In this document: piece by piece, positions 1 to 6,160 of the stretch | Layout of the letters: the number at the start of each line of letters is the position of its first letter | How positions within the stretch are numbered: position 1 is the stretch's first letter | Assembly (NCBI GenBank): GCA_046590195.1 | Contig: JBKJTP010000319.1 | Location: 1-6,454 of the forward strand | DNA: 6,454 nucleotides | Direction of reading: 5' to 3' | From: JBKJTP01 sp046590195 | GTDB lineage: Bacteria; Bacteroidota; Ignavibacteria; Palsa-1295 | The notes under the pieces: generated by a model | What the model saw: the letters and a program-made list of their open reading frames with translations, nothing else | The model's database searches: none | What the model was told of the DNA's origin: nothing | Position numbers and translations under genes: made by a program

Positions 1-969
1 GCCGCGCAGCATGAGATCGCCGAACGTACGAAAATGGAAGCAGAGCTTCGGGAAAGCGAGATGAACTTGCGTGTTGCAATGGAGGCGATGCCGCAGATCG
101 TCTGGACAGCGGATGCCGCAGGAAAGCTTGACTATCTCAACCATCAATGGTTTGAACTGACTGGCAACAAACTCGACACGCTCAATGCTGATTGGAGAAA
201 CTTCATACACGCTGACGATCGTGACCGAGTTGCAAAGGCATGGGCAGGGAGCGTGAGAACCAGGGAAGTTTTCGAGTTCGAATTTAGACTTCAGCGTTCG
301 ATCGACCAAGTCTACTTGTGGCATCTGTCGCGCGCGGTACCTATTCACGAACCCGATGGCAATGTGCAACGATGGATCGGGACGATCACGAACATCGACG
401 ATAAGCGACGAACGGAAGATCAAAGTTACTTTCTCGCACAGGCAAGTCAGGCACTCCTGAGCTGCCTCGACGTAGAATCGGTCATCAGTTGCGTGAGTGA
501 GTTCATCGTGCCGACCTACGCCGATTGGCTCAGCCTGGATCTCGTCGATGACGCGGGCGAACCTCGCAGGGTTCTTTCTGTACATCACGACCCCGAAAAA
601 TCCGAGCTGCTCAATCGTCTCTATCAGGAATATCCTTCACCCAAGTCCTCGCTCTATGGCTATCCTCGCGTTCTGAAGACAGGCAGATCACAGATGATCT
701 CTCCTTTGACGCCATCCACTGTCGAAAGCGTTGCGAGGTCGGAAGAGCATAAAGCGTTGCTGCTACAATGCGGTATCCGCTCAATGATGTGCGTGCCCTT
801 GGTGACGCGCAACCGCGTGATCGGCTGCTTGACGGCCACCATCACTGAGAAGCGGCGCGTTTTCGGTCAGCGAGACCTGGTCCTGATCGAGGATCTTGCG
901 ACAAGGATCGCCACGACGCTGGATAATCTGCAAGTGCTGGCCGATACTCAGCGAAGGGCCAACCAGTAA
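1..969 (+). CDS. PAS-GAF sensory protein, 5' end outside the window
   Basis: The frame is open from the first base, so the N-terminus lies to the left; an internal ATG at 34 is probably not the start, because the residues before it (HEIAERTK) are the charged linker usual between PAS modules. Numbering from base 1, residues about 27-141 form a PAS domain with a PAC-like end: MPQIVWTADAAGKLDYLN, then FIHADDRDRV, and RWIGTITNIDDKRR. Residues about 144-313 form a GAF domain, with CGIRSMMCVPL and VIGCLTAT as its typical core strands. In this family such domains sense small ligands or redox state, or mediate dimerisation, usually in front of a histidine kinase, cyclic-di-GMP or phosphatase output. 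Here the protein stops (TAA) right after the GAF exit helix at RRANQ. Reading past the stop gives no HisKA motif, so the end seems genuine. Any output domain must lie upstream. The ligand cannot be inferred. Confidence 0.85.
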   Translation, partial: AAQHEIAERTKMEAELRESEMNLRVAMEAMPQIVWTADAAGKLDYLNHQWFELTGNKLDTLNADWRNFIHADDRDRVAKAWAGSVRTREVFEFEFRLQRSIDQVYLWHLSRAVPIHEPDGNVQRWIGTITNIDDKRRTEDQSYFLAQASQALLSCLDVESVISCVSEFIVPTYADWLSLDLVDDAGEPRRVLSVHHDPEKSELLNRLYQEYPSPKSSLYGYPRVLKTGRSQMISPLTPSTVESVARSEEHKALLLQCGIRSMMCVPLVTRNRVIGCLTATITEKRRVFGQRDLVLIEDLATRIATTLDNLQVLADTQRRANQ

Positions 970-992
970 AGTGTAGCCAGTCCTAAGTCGTA

Positions 993-1013
993 TCCCGACA
1001 AATTGTCGTGGGA
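993..1013. terminator. Hairpin after the PAS-GAF gene, possible weak terminator
   Basis: Arms TCCC+GACAA (993-1001) and TTGTC+GGGA (1003-1013) can pair, with a two-base GT bulge at 1008-1009. The nominal single-base loop means the top pairs would open. It lies 24 bases after the stop codon, where a terminator is expected, but no T-run follows, so intrinsic termination is doubtful. Confidence 0.35.
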
Positions 1014-1037
1014 GATTCTGGCTTGAAGCGGTGTTAC

Positions 1038-1060
1038 AGCTGGCAAGTAATTAGCCAGCT
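1038..1060. promoter_or_regulatory. Perfect 7-bp inverted repeat upstream of holB
   Basis: AGCTGGC at 1038-1044 is mirrored by GCCAGCT at 1054-1060 around a 9-base AT-rich spacer. It lies 23 bases before the holB start. It could be an operator, a leader hairpin or the end of a terminator for the preceding gene. No T-run follows and no recognisable promoter box lies beside it, so the role is unassigned. Confidence 0.35.
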
Positions 1061-1083
1061 AGGTCAACGTCAGCTCAGTCATC

Positions 1084-2226
1084 GTGTGGACTAACGTCAT
1101 AGGTCAAGAAAGAGCAAAGCAGATATTGCGGTCGGCATTGGAAAATGAGCGACTGCCGAGTGCTTATCTTTTTCACGGCCCCGAGGGCATCGGTAAGGAT
1201 GCCGCTGCAATCGAGTTAGCGAAGGCCATTAATTGCATATCTCCGAACGCCACCGGCCTTGAAGGTTGCGATGAATGCGTCCATTGTCAGCAGATCGGTC
1301 AACTCGCATCCCCGATCCTTCATTTTATTTATGCGCTTGCCAAGGATGTTGATACGCCTGGCGAGGGCAATCAGAAAGAAGAGGATCTCGAGGTCATTCG
1401 TGAGGAAGTTGCTCAGAAGGGGGTAGACCCGTACTACAATATCGCCATCCCTCGCGCGATGTCGATCCAAGTGGGACAAGTCCGCGAGCTGCGTATGAAT
1501 CTCTCGCGAAGCATGGGCTCAGGCAAGAGGCGGATAGTCATCATCAGCGAAGCTGACATGATGAACGCTCAGGCGCAGAACGCCTTCCTCAAGACGCTCG
1601 AAGAGCCGAACCCGAACACGCTGATCATTCTCACGAGCTCGAACAGCAACCGGTTCTACCCGACGATCTTGTCACGGTGCCAGGAAGTGCGATTCGAAGT
1701 GCTGGGTAATACGGAGATAACAGATGCATTGATCGAACGCGATGAACTTCCACGCGACGAAGCAGAATTTATCTCACGACTGGCAAACGGCAGCTACAGT
1801 CAGGCAAGACGCATGATCGGTGAGGACCTGAAGGAGATGCGTCGGCAGATCGTCTCTTTTCTCCGAATGGGCCTTAGCCGCAGCCGCAAGAATGCATTGC
1901 ATGAGATCGATATTTTCTTGCCACGATCTTCAGCCGGCTCCTTCCTCGAGAAACGACAAGCGGTGGAGCAGCGCCTGATCTTGCTCACGCTGTGGCTGCG
2001 TGATGCGCTTGCGATCTCAACAGATTCGAGCGAGCAGATCATCAACATCGATCAACGCGAAGACCTCGATAGGTTCGTCTCGCGCTTCGGTGAGCCCGAT
2101 CGCATCATCAAAGCCATTCGCGCGGTCGAGCGTGCTCAGAGCCTGACACGCCAGCAGGTGCAACTGCGGCCAATGATGCTCGATCTGGTGATGGGCCTCG
2201 AGAGTGCGCTGGTCAGTCCATCCTAA
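1084..2226 (+). CDS. holB: DNA polymerase III subunit delta' (clamp loader)
   Basis: Delta' is the wrench subunit of the cytoplasmic clamp loader, which opens the beta sliding clamp and loads it on primed DNA. Visible in order: the N-terminal IGQERAK box; P-loop GPEGIGKD (residues 32-39); zinc-binding cysteines C51, C62, C65 and C68; the QVREL helix (132-136); Walker-B-like strand IVIISEAD (151-158); NAFLKTLEEP; and the SRC motif (197-199), whose arginine reaches into the neighbouring subunit's ATP site. The alpha-helical collar domain fills the rest. At 380 aa it is longer than E. coli delta' (334), partly because of an acidic insert near residues 86-124. The P-loop keeps the lysine but has Asp where ATPases have Ser/Thr, so ATP turnover is doubtful. 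The start is GTG at 1084; an in-frame TAG at 1060-1062 leaves no better choice. No Shine-Dalgarno is seen. The frequent neighbour tmk is absent here. Confidence 0.93.
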   Translation: MWTNVIGQERAKQILRSALENERLPSAYLFHGPEGIGKDAAAIELAKAINCISPNATGLEGCDECVHCQQIGQLASPILHFIYALAKDVDTPGEGNQKEEDLEVIREEVAQKGVDPYYNIAIPRAMSIQVGQVRELRMNLSRSMGSGKRRIVIISEADMMNAQAQNAFLKTLEEPNPNTLIILTSSNSNRFYPTILSRCQEVRFEVLGNTEITDALIERDELPRDEAEFISRLANGSYSQARRMIGEDLKEMRRQIVSFLRMGLSRSRKNALHEIDIFLPRSSAGSFLEKRQAVEQRLILLTLWLRDALAISTDSSEQIINIDQREDLDRFVSRFGEPDRIIKAIRAVERAQSLTRQQVQLRPMMLDLVMGLESALVSPS

Positions 2227-2249
2227 TCGTGTCAGTCCAACCTGATGTT
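2212..2249. repeat. Imperfect 19-bp tandem duplication across convergent stop codons
   Basis: The 19 bases at 2212-2230 and the next 19 at 2231-2249 agree at 15 positions and share GTCAGTCCA exactly. The first copy contains the holB TAA (2224-2226); the second contains the pentapeptide gene's stop (TGA on the minus strand, 2232-2234). A short local duplication may have shaped both C-termini. Confidence 0.6.
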
Positions 2250-2789
2250 GAAGCTCGCTAGCAGCGAGATCGCTTCGGGCAGATCGAAGCGCGCTTTGGT
2301 CAGTTTGTTGAGCGTTGGATCGATCTGGTAACCCCGACTATCACGGAAATCTGCCTTCGAGAGATCGCTGTTCTTGAACACGCACTCAGTGAACGTCGCA
2401 CCATTGAACTTCGCTGAGATGAGCTTAGCATCGGCAAAGTCTACATGCTCCAGTGTGCAGTTCTCAAAGCTCGTTGCGGTCAGGGTTAACTCTGCGAACG
2501 ATGAATAGCGGATCAGACATCGCTCGAACTTCAGCGACAAGAACGTCCGCTTTGCCGTGAAGAAGTTGATCCCTTGGATCTTGCAGTTGATGAAGCTTGC
2601 CTGAAGATTCGTATCCATCAGATCAACTGCGTTGAGCATGCAATCCTCGAATATGCAATCGACGATCTTTCCTCGCTGCAAGTTAGTGCCGATCAGTTCA
2701 AGCCCTTTTAACGTCTCGTCTTCCAGATCGCATTCCGGCACAAATCGCGATATCGCTGCAGCTAGTTGCTCCTCTTCTGTTGGCTTCAT
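2232..2789 (-). CDS. Pentapeptide-repeat protein
   Basis: Residues about 20-152 show the five-residue periodicity of the pentapeptide family (A[D/N]LxX type), with Leu or Phe at the central position: clear units include VDFADAKLISAKFNGATF and SDLSKADF. Such repeats fold as a right-handed quadrilateral beta-helix. No signal peptide or membrane segment is visible, so it is probably cytoplasmic. A non-repeat tail (154-185) carrying IDPTLNKL and FDLPEAISLL resembles tails seen on other stand-alone pentapeptide proteins. Some family members (Qnr, MfpA) mimic DNA and bind gyrase, but the fold is shared by many proteins of unknown role and nothing here shows gyrase binding. The ATG is chosen because a promoter-like box lies just upstream and the repeats begin soon after. 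It converges with holB with 5 bases between stops, and no terminator separates them. It is probably monocistronic. Confidence 0.85.
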   Translation of the reverse strand: MKPTEEEQLAAAISRFVPECDLEDETLKGLELIGTNLQRGKIVDCIFEDCMLNAVDLMDTNLQASFINCKIQGINFFTAKRTFLSLKFERCLIRYSSFAELTLTATSFENCTLEHVDFADAKLISAKFNGATFTECVFKNSDLSKADFRDSRGYQIDPTLNKLTKARFDLPEAISLLASFNIRLD

Positions 2790-2793
2790 CCTA

Positions 2794-2801
2794 CAAAAAT
2801 A
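2794..2801 (-). promoter_or_regulatory. TATTTTTG box (Bacteroidota -7 element) for the pentapeptide gene
   Basis: Read on the minus strand, TATTTTTG matches the Bacteroidota consensus TAnnTTTG. Its last base is separated from the ATG by only four bases (TAGG), which would put the transcription start at or beside the ATG and make the mRNA leaderless. A possible upstream TTG lies 22 bases before the box, inside the adjacent terminator hairpin. Confidence 0.5.
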
Positions 2802-2810
2802 GTGAAATGC

Positions 2811-2837
2811 AAAGAGGCCGCTGCAAGCGGCCTCTTT
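2811..2837. terminator. Bidirectional hairpin terminator
   Basis: A perfect 12-bp stem (AAAGAGGCCGCT at 2811-2822 paired with AGCGGCCTCTTT at 2826-2837) closes a 3-base loop. It is GC-rich in the middle with A/T ends, so each strand gives a hairpin ending in Ts (TTTT on +, TTTGCATTT on -). On the minus strand it ends the T9SS-protein gene, whose stop lies 25 bases before it. On the plus strand it could stop transcripts running out of holB. Confidence 0.85.
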
Positions 2838-2862
2838 TGCGACATACCCTAACGTCTTACCA

Positions 2863-4221
2863 TTAGTGCACCTTGATGAATTTCAATGTCTCTTCGCCGC
2901 GCGATGTTAGGACCCTTACTCCATAGGCGCCAGGGGAAAGTCCGCTCACATCGATCTTCTCACTCGAGGATTCCAGCAGTACTGCTCCAGTAGCACCGAT
3001 TATTATTGCATTGATCACAGGCAGATCGGACTTGATCGTCACGTTTTCTGTGGCTGGATTCGGATAGATGGAGAGATGCGTTGAGCTAGCACCCGGCTTA
3101 ACATCGGCTGTACCAAACGCATAGAAGAAGATGCGATCATTCACGTAGGTAGAGGTCAATTCGTCAAAGCGCTGCGTGGTTACCGATCGAAGCGTGCCAT
3201 TTGCATCGCGGTCATAGATCGTTTTGTTTCCACGACCGGTCGTCCATTTACCGTTGCTAAATTCGTCGTGCTGGTTGAGTGTGATGAGTCCTTGATCGAA
3301 TGTGAACGTATCACGGGAGATACCGCTGTGTACATAACTCGTAAGTCGGTCCTGAGCGTCGAACGTCTGCTGCATCTGATAGTATTCTGACCACTCACCG
3401 CCTGAAGCGAGGTCGACGGTCGCTGAGCGGAATCCGTCACCGCCGTAGAGGAGCTGGGATGATGGATCGCGTTGCACGTATGGAAACTCCTTGTTGCGAA
3501 CAGCCCAATCGATGGAATGCAATCGAAGCGCAGGGGCAAGAGCGCCGTTAGAGTTATTCCAGATCTCAGCGACGAAGATGCTGCCATCTCCTGCAAGAGT
3601 GTTCTTTTGCTCAGCGATCACTTGCAACGTTGGATCCTGCAACGTCCATTGCGATAGCTTGACGCCTAAGACGTTGCCCTTCATATCTTGTGTTACATCG
3701 ATGTGGGTGCTATCGAGGAGTGTCAACTGCCCATTGATCGTAATGTGATTGACTGCCGAACGGAGTATGCCAAGGGTATCGGTCATCGAGACGCTCTTGA
3801 CGGTAGTCTTCCATTCGGTCCCTGTCCATGATGAACGCGTATAAGATATGCGACGAGGTATGCTTCGATCATAGCTGTCGAGACGGATCGGGGTCAGGAG
3901 ACCGTTCTCATGCACGGAATCGATCGCCACTTGTGCGTACGTCATTCGTGGCTCCCAGAAGAAGCGGCTCTGGTAGACATCCCCAGTAGCTGGAGTAAAG
4001 CCTGAGTAGGTCGTCAGGTAGTTGCCCGATCTCGATGTGAGGGTATACTCCGGCGTATATGCCATCGTGAAGCTTTGCACGGTATCCTTCCAACGACTTT
4101 GGGATTGATCCCATAAAGCCGTGTACTCTGCGGAAGGCTTTTGCTGCTGAGCTTGTGTGGTAGAGTGGTCGAGAAGAAGTGACAGGGCACAAAGAGCAAA
4201 TGCGGTAGCGATCTTTTTCAT
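2863..4221 (-). CDS. Secreted protein with type IX secretion sorting domain, function unknown
   Basis: Residues 1-24 form a Sec signal peptide: MKK, a hydrophobic core, and a likely cut after TTQA. Residues 383-452 are a type A Por/T9SS C-terminal sorting domain, recognised by YPNPA (386-390), LSPGAYGVRV (428-437) and the closing KFIKVH. Known proteins with this tail cross the outer membrane through the T9SS, lose the tail, and are released or anchored to the surface. The body (about 25-382) is rich in Thr, Ser, Tyr and Trp and predicted mostly beta. It has loose YD/RHS-like segments, such as FDAQDRL (from 287) and YDRDANG (336-342), but no catalytic motif I recognise. An adhesin or surface-layer role is only a guess. 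The ATG follows no clear Shine-Dalgarno. A hairpin terminator follows the gene, and the repeat-rich gap from pyk precedes it, so it is probably a single-gene unit. Confidence 0.85.
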   Translation of the reverse strand: MKKIATAFALCALSLLLDHSTTQAQQQKPSAEYTALWDQSQSRWKDTVQSFTMAYTPEYTLTSRSGNYLTTYSGFTPATGDVYQSRFFWEPRMTYAQVAIDSVHENGLLTPIRLDSYDRSIPRRISYTRSSWTGTEWKTTVKSVSMTDTLGILRSAVNHITINGQLTLLDSTHIDVTQDMKGNVLGVKLSQWTLQDPTLQVIAEQKNTLAGDGSIFVAEIWNNSNGALAPALRLHSIDWAVRNKEFPYVQRDPSSQLLYGGDGFRSATVDLASGGEWSEYYQMQQTFDAQDRLTSYVHSGISRDTFTFDQGLITLNQHDEFSNGKWTTGRGNKTIYDRDANGTLRSVTTQRFDELTSTYVNDRIFFYAFGTADVKPGASSTHLSIYPNPATENVTIKSDLPVINAIIIGATGAVLLESSSEKIDVSGLSPGAYGVRVLTSRGEETLKFIKVH

Positions 4222-4271
4222 AGGCGAATTAGTGTAGTAATACCTAATCCGTTACCCTTCAGTCGCTTAGA

Positions 4272-4302
4272 AGTTCGTCCCTACGTGATAAGGGGATGAA
4301 CT
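4272..4302 (-). terminator. 10-bp hairpin in the pyk-T9SS gap, possible terminator or operator
   Basis: AGTTCGTCCC (4272-4281) pairs with GGGATGAACT (4293-4302) over ten positions, with one mismatch in DNA that becomes a G-U pair in the plus-strand RNA and A-C in the minus-strand RNA. The loop is 11 bases. It lies about 85 bases beyond the pyk stop and 50 bases before the T9SS-gene start. No T-run follows on the minus strand, so a protein-binding site is as likely as a terminator. Confidence 0.35.
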
Positions 4303-4371
4303 ACGGGATGAACTGCTCTTTTCTCGATTCGGGGGACGGGCTATCCAATTCGTCCCTAACCGACTCGTCCC
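4272..4371. repeat. Cluster of five TTCRTCCC-type motifs between pyk and the T9SS gene
   Basis: AGTTCGTCCC lies at 4272-4281. Its inverted relative GGGATGAACT occurs twice, at 4293-4302 and 4305-4314, twelve bases apart. ATTCGTCCC (4348-4356) and ACTCGTCCC (4363-4371) form the ends of two adjacent 15-base repeats (4342-4356 and 4357-4371) that agree at 12 of 15 positions. A possible hairpin pairs GGGACG (4333-4338) with CGTCCC (4351-4356). The cluster fills the only space between two minus-strand genes, so it may be an operator array, the pyk 3' end, or both. Confidence 0.6.
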
Positions 4372-4386
4372 AAGCACATTCGTACT

Positions 4387-5826
4387 CTATCCAAGGAAGT
4401 GTACCTTCACCATATTGGTGTGGCTGACCTGGAAAATAGGGTGACCTGCGGTAAGCACGATCCATCCATTGGAATTCAGGTTTGCCTTCTTTTGTGCTGT
4501 CTCGACCATGAGATCGAGCGTCTCGTCGAACGAGCGGATCTCTTCGAGCTTCACTGGAAGTACTCCATGATAGAAAGCCATACGGCGCAGCGCTGCTTCA
4601 TCGGTCGACATTCCTATTACCGGCTTTGAATATCGATACTTCGCGATGTATCTTGCAGAACGTCCGGAGAGCGTGGCTACAATAATGGTCTGTGCGTTGA
4701 TCTCCTGCGCGAGTACACATGCAGCACGAGCTACTGCATCTGTTGCATACTCTTCATCATCATGCGGTAAGACAAAGTCACGATCCGTGCGCACATAACC
4801 ACTCTGCTCAGCCGCGCGTACGATCTCTTTCATCGTACGGACGGACTCGATCGGGTAGGACCCCGCTCCGGTCTCTGCTGAGAGCATCACACAATCGGAG
4901 CCATCGAACACTGCATTTGCAACATCGCTTGCTTCAGCGCGCGTCGGACGAGGGTGCGAGATCATCGACTCGAGCATCTGTGTCGCCGTGATAACCGGCA
5001 CACCGCGTGAATTCGCGAGATCAACAATTCGCTTTTGGATCGGAGGCACGCGCTCGAGCGGCATCTCTACGCCGAGATCGCCACGAGCGACCATAATCAT
5101 GTCGGTCTCCGCGAGAATATCCTTGATGTTCTCTACCGCCTCAGGCTTTTCGATCTTGGCAATGATCGGCGTCATGACGTCATTCATCTCATGTTTGAGG
5201 AAATGACGGAGCTCGCGGATCTCGTCTGCACGACGAACAAAAGACAGCGCTATCGCATCGACATGGATCTGACCGATAGCGAAGCGTGTCAGCTCCTTAT
5301 CATGATCCGAAAAAGCTGTGATGCGAAGATTGGTCGAAGGGAAGTTGATGCCCTTGTTGCTGCGAAGGATACCACCATTGCGTACCGAGCATCGGATCTC
5401 ATCCTTCGACATCGTCTCGATGACAACGAGCTCGATCTGGCCATCATCCAGCAGGATCGGATCGCCAAGCTTTACGTCAACTCCAAGATAGGGATAGGAT
5501 GTCGTGATGCGCTCGCCGGTCGTGTGGCCATCAGCGTCGTACGCCATGACGACTGTATTGCCAGTGAGAAGCAGTGCCCCGTTCGGATCTGCGACGACAC
5601 CTGTTCGGAGCTTTGGGCCTGGAAGATCGGCGAGGATTGCGATATGGCGACCAAGCTTATCGCTGACTTTGCGCACCTTGCGGGCTACTTCGGCGTGTAT
5701 CTCGGGGGTCCCGTGCGAGAAGTTGAGTCTCGCGATGTCCATTCCGGCGAGTATAAGAGATTCAATGATCTCTTCGGTGTTTGACGCCGGGCCCAGCGTG
5801 GCTATGATCTTCGTCTTTGTATACAT
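4387..5826 (-). CDS. pyk: Pyruvate kinase
   Basis: The enzyme transfers phosphate from phosphoenolpyruvate to ADP, giving pyruvate and ATP, the last step of glycolysis in the cytoplasm. The family is visible throughout: KIIATLGPAS (6-15); ARLNFSHG (32-39) with R33, N35 and S37 of the active site; DLPGPKLRTG (67-76); the signature IIAKIEKPEAV with catalytic K224 and metal ligand E226; VARGDLGVE with metal ligand D250; TATQMLESM (280-288) with T282; and the C-terminal domain ending VLTAGHPIFQVSHTNMVKV. At 479 aa it has normal length and no extra phosphoenolpyruvate-utiliser domain. In DLPGPKLRTG, Lys72 occupies the position that is Glu117 in the potassium-dependent rabbit enzyme, which predicts potassium-independent activity. 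TLSGRS in the C-domain resembles the effector phosphate loop, but the regulator cannot be named. The ATG sits five bases after a TATTTTTG box. Confidence 0.97.
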   Translation of the reverse strand: MYTKTKIIATLGPASNTEEIIESLILAGMDIARLNFSHGTPEIHAEVARKVRKVSDKLGRHIAILADLPGPKLRTGVVADPNGALLLTGNTVVMAYDADGHTTGERITTSYPYLGVDVKLGDPILLDDGQIELVVIETMSKDEIRCSVRNGGILRSNKGINFPSTNLRITAFSDHDKELTRFAIGQIHVDAIALSFVRRADEIRELRHFLKHEMNDVMTPIIAKIEKPEAVENIKDILAETDMIMVARGDLGVEMPLERVPPIQKRIVDLANSRGVPVITATQMLESMISHPRPTRAEASDVANAVFDGSDCVMLSAETGAGSYPIESVRTMKEIVRAAEQSGYVRTDRDFVLPHDDEEYATDAVARAACVLAQEINAQTIIVATLSGRSARYIAKYRYSKPVIGMSTDEAALRRMAFYHGVLPVKLEEIRSFDETLDLMVETAQKKANLNSNGWIVLTAGHPIFQVSHTNMVKVHFLG

Positions 5827-5831
5827 TGCTG

Positions 5832-5839
5832 CAAAAATA
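5832..5839 (-). promoter_or_regulatory. TATTTTTG box (Bacteroidota -7 element) for pyk
   Basis: On the minus strand TATTTTTG matches TAnnTTTG and is followed by CAGCA and then the pyk ATG. It is identical to the box before the pentapeptide gene. The five-base distance suggests transcription starts at or within a base or two of the ATG. I see no convincing -33 element at the usual distance upstream. Confidence 0.5.
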
Positions 5840-5985
5840 CGGCTTCATGCCGCTGATCCTTCAGCTTGCTACTATTAACGAGCTTGGTGTGGACGATTAC
5901 GAAAGCGCTAACACTCACGTAATAAGGTGGGATCAGTCTCTGAGAGGGAAGGCCATTGACTGAACGTGCCAAGGAGCCTTGTGTC

Positions 5986-6005
5986 GACGGCCATAAGCGG
6001 CCGTC
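5986..6005 (-). terminator. Perfect 7-bp hairpin downstream of tRNA-Val
   Basis: GACGGCC (5986-5992) pairs exactly with GGCCGTC (5999-6005) around a 6-base loop. On the minus strand it begins 13 bases after the tRNA 3' end, as expected for a tRNA transcript terminator or 3' processing barrier. No T-run follows. Beyond it, CAAGG-AG-CCTTG (5970-5981) is a further small inverted repeat. The rest of the 192-base pyk-tRNA gap (5840-5969) shows nothing recognisable. Confidence 0.5.
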
Positions 6006-6018
6006 AGCAACAGATGAG

Positions 6019-6092
6019 TGGGCGATACGGGATTCGAACCTGTGACCTCTTCCATGTCAAGGAAACGCGCTAACCAACTGCGCCAATCGCCC
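6019..6092 (-). tRNA. tRNA-Val (anticodon GAC)
   Basis: A 74-base cloverleaf on the minus strand: acceptor stem GGGCGAT/ATCGCCC; D-arm GCGC-AGTTGGTTA-GCGC; anticodon arm TTTCC-TTGACAT-GGAAG, giving anticodon GAC, which reads the Val codons GUC and GUU; variable loop AGGTC; T-arm ACAGG-TTCGAAT-CCTGT; and discriminator A. All stems pair fully apart from one T-G at the base of the anticodon stem. The CCA end is not encoded (CTC follows), so it must be added by nucleotidyltransferase. No partial tRNA copy or integrase lies nearby to suggest an insertion site. Confidence 0.97.
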
Positions 6093-6160
6093 AAGGTCGT
6101 ACGTGTGAGAAGTCAGACGAGCAAGTGATCGTTGGCTTTTCAACCGTGCGGCGTCCCAAC

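Noticed and set aside
660..845. Minus-strand open frame opposite the GAF domain
   Set aside because: Short, antisense to a recognisable domain, and without any motif or start signal.
2232..2789. Pentapeptide protein as a Qnr-type quinolone resistance determinant
   Set aside because: Only the general fold is shared. There is no specific sequence evidence for gyrase binding and no mobile context, so a resistance role is not supported.
3180..3748. Several open frames on both strands within the T9SS-protein gene
   Set aside because: They overlap a gene with a clear signal peptide and sorting domain, and their translations look random (rich in Ser, Arg and Thr without domain structure).
4190..4260. 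A TAnnTTTG promoter for the T9SS-protein gene
   Set aside because: No octamer fits upstream of the ATG. TACACT and AATTCG can be made to resemble parts of promoters but match too poorly to report.
4342..4371. Two adjacent 15-base repeats as a possible CRISPR remnant
   Set aside because: The units abut with no spacer, differ at three of fifteen positions, are too short, and no cas gene is nearby.
5035..5784. A 249-codon plus-strand open frame opposite pyk
   Set aside because: It lies wholly antisense to an unmistakable pyruvate kinase gene, its translation resembles no family, and it has no promoter or start context. It reflects codon bias in pyk.
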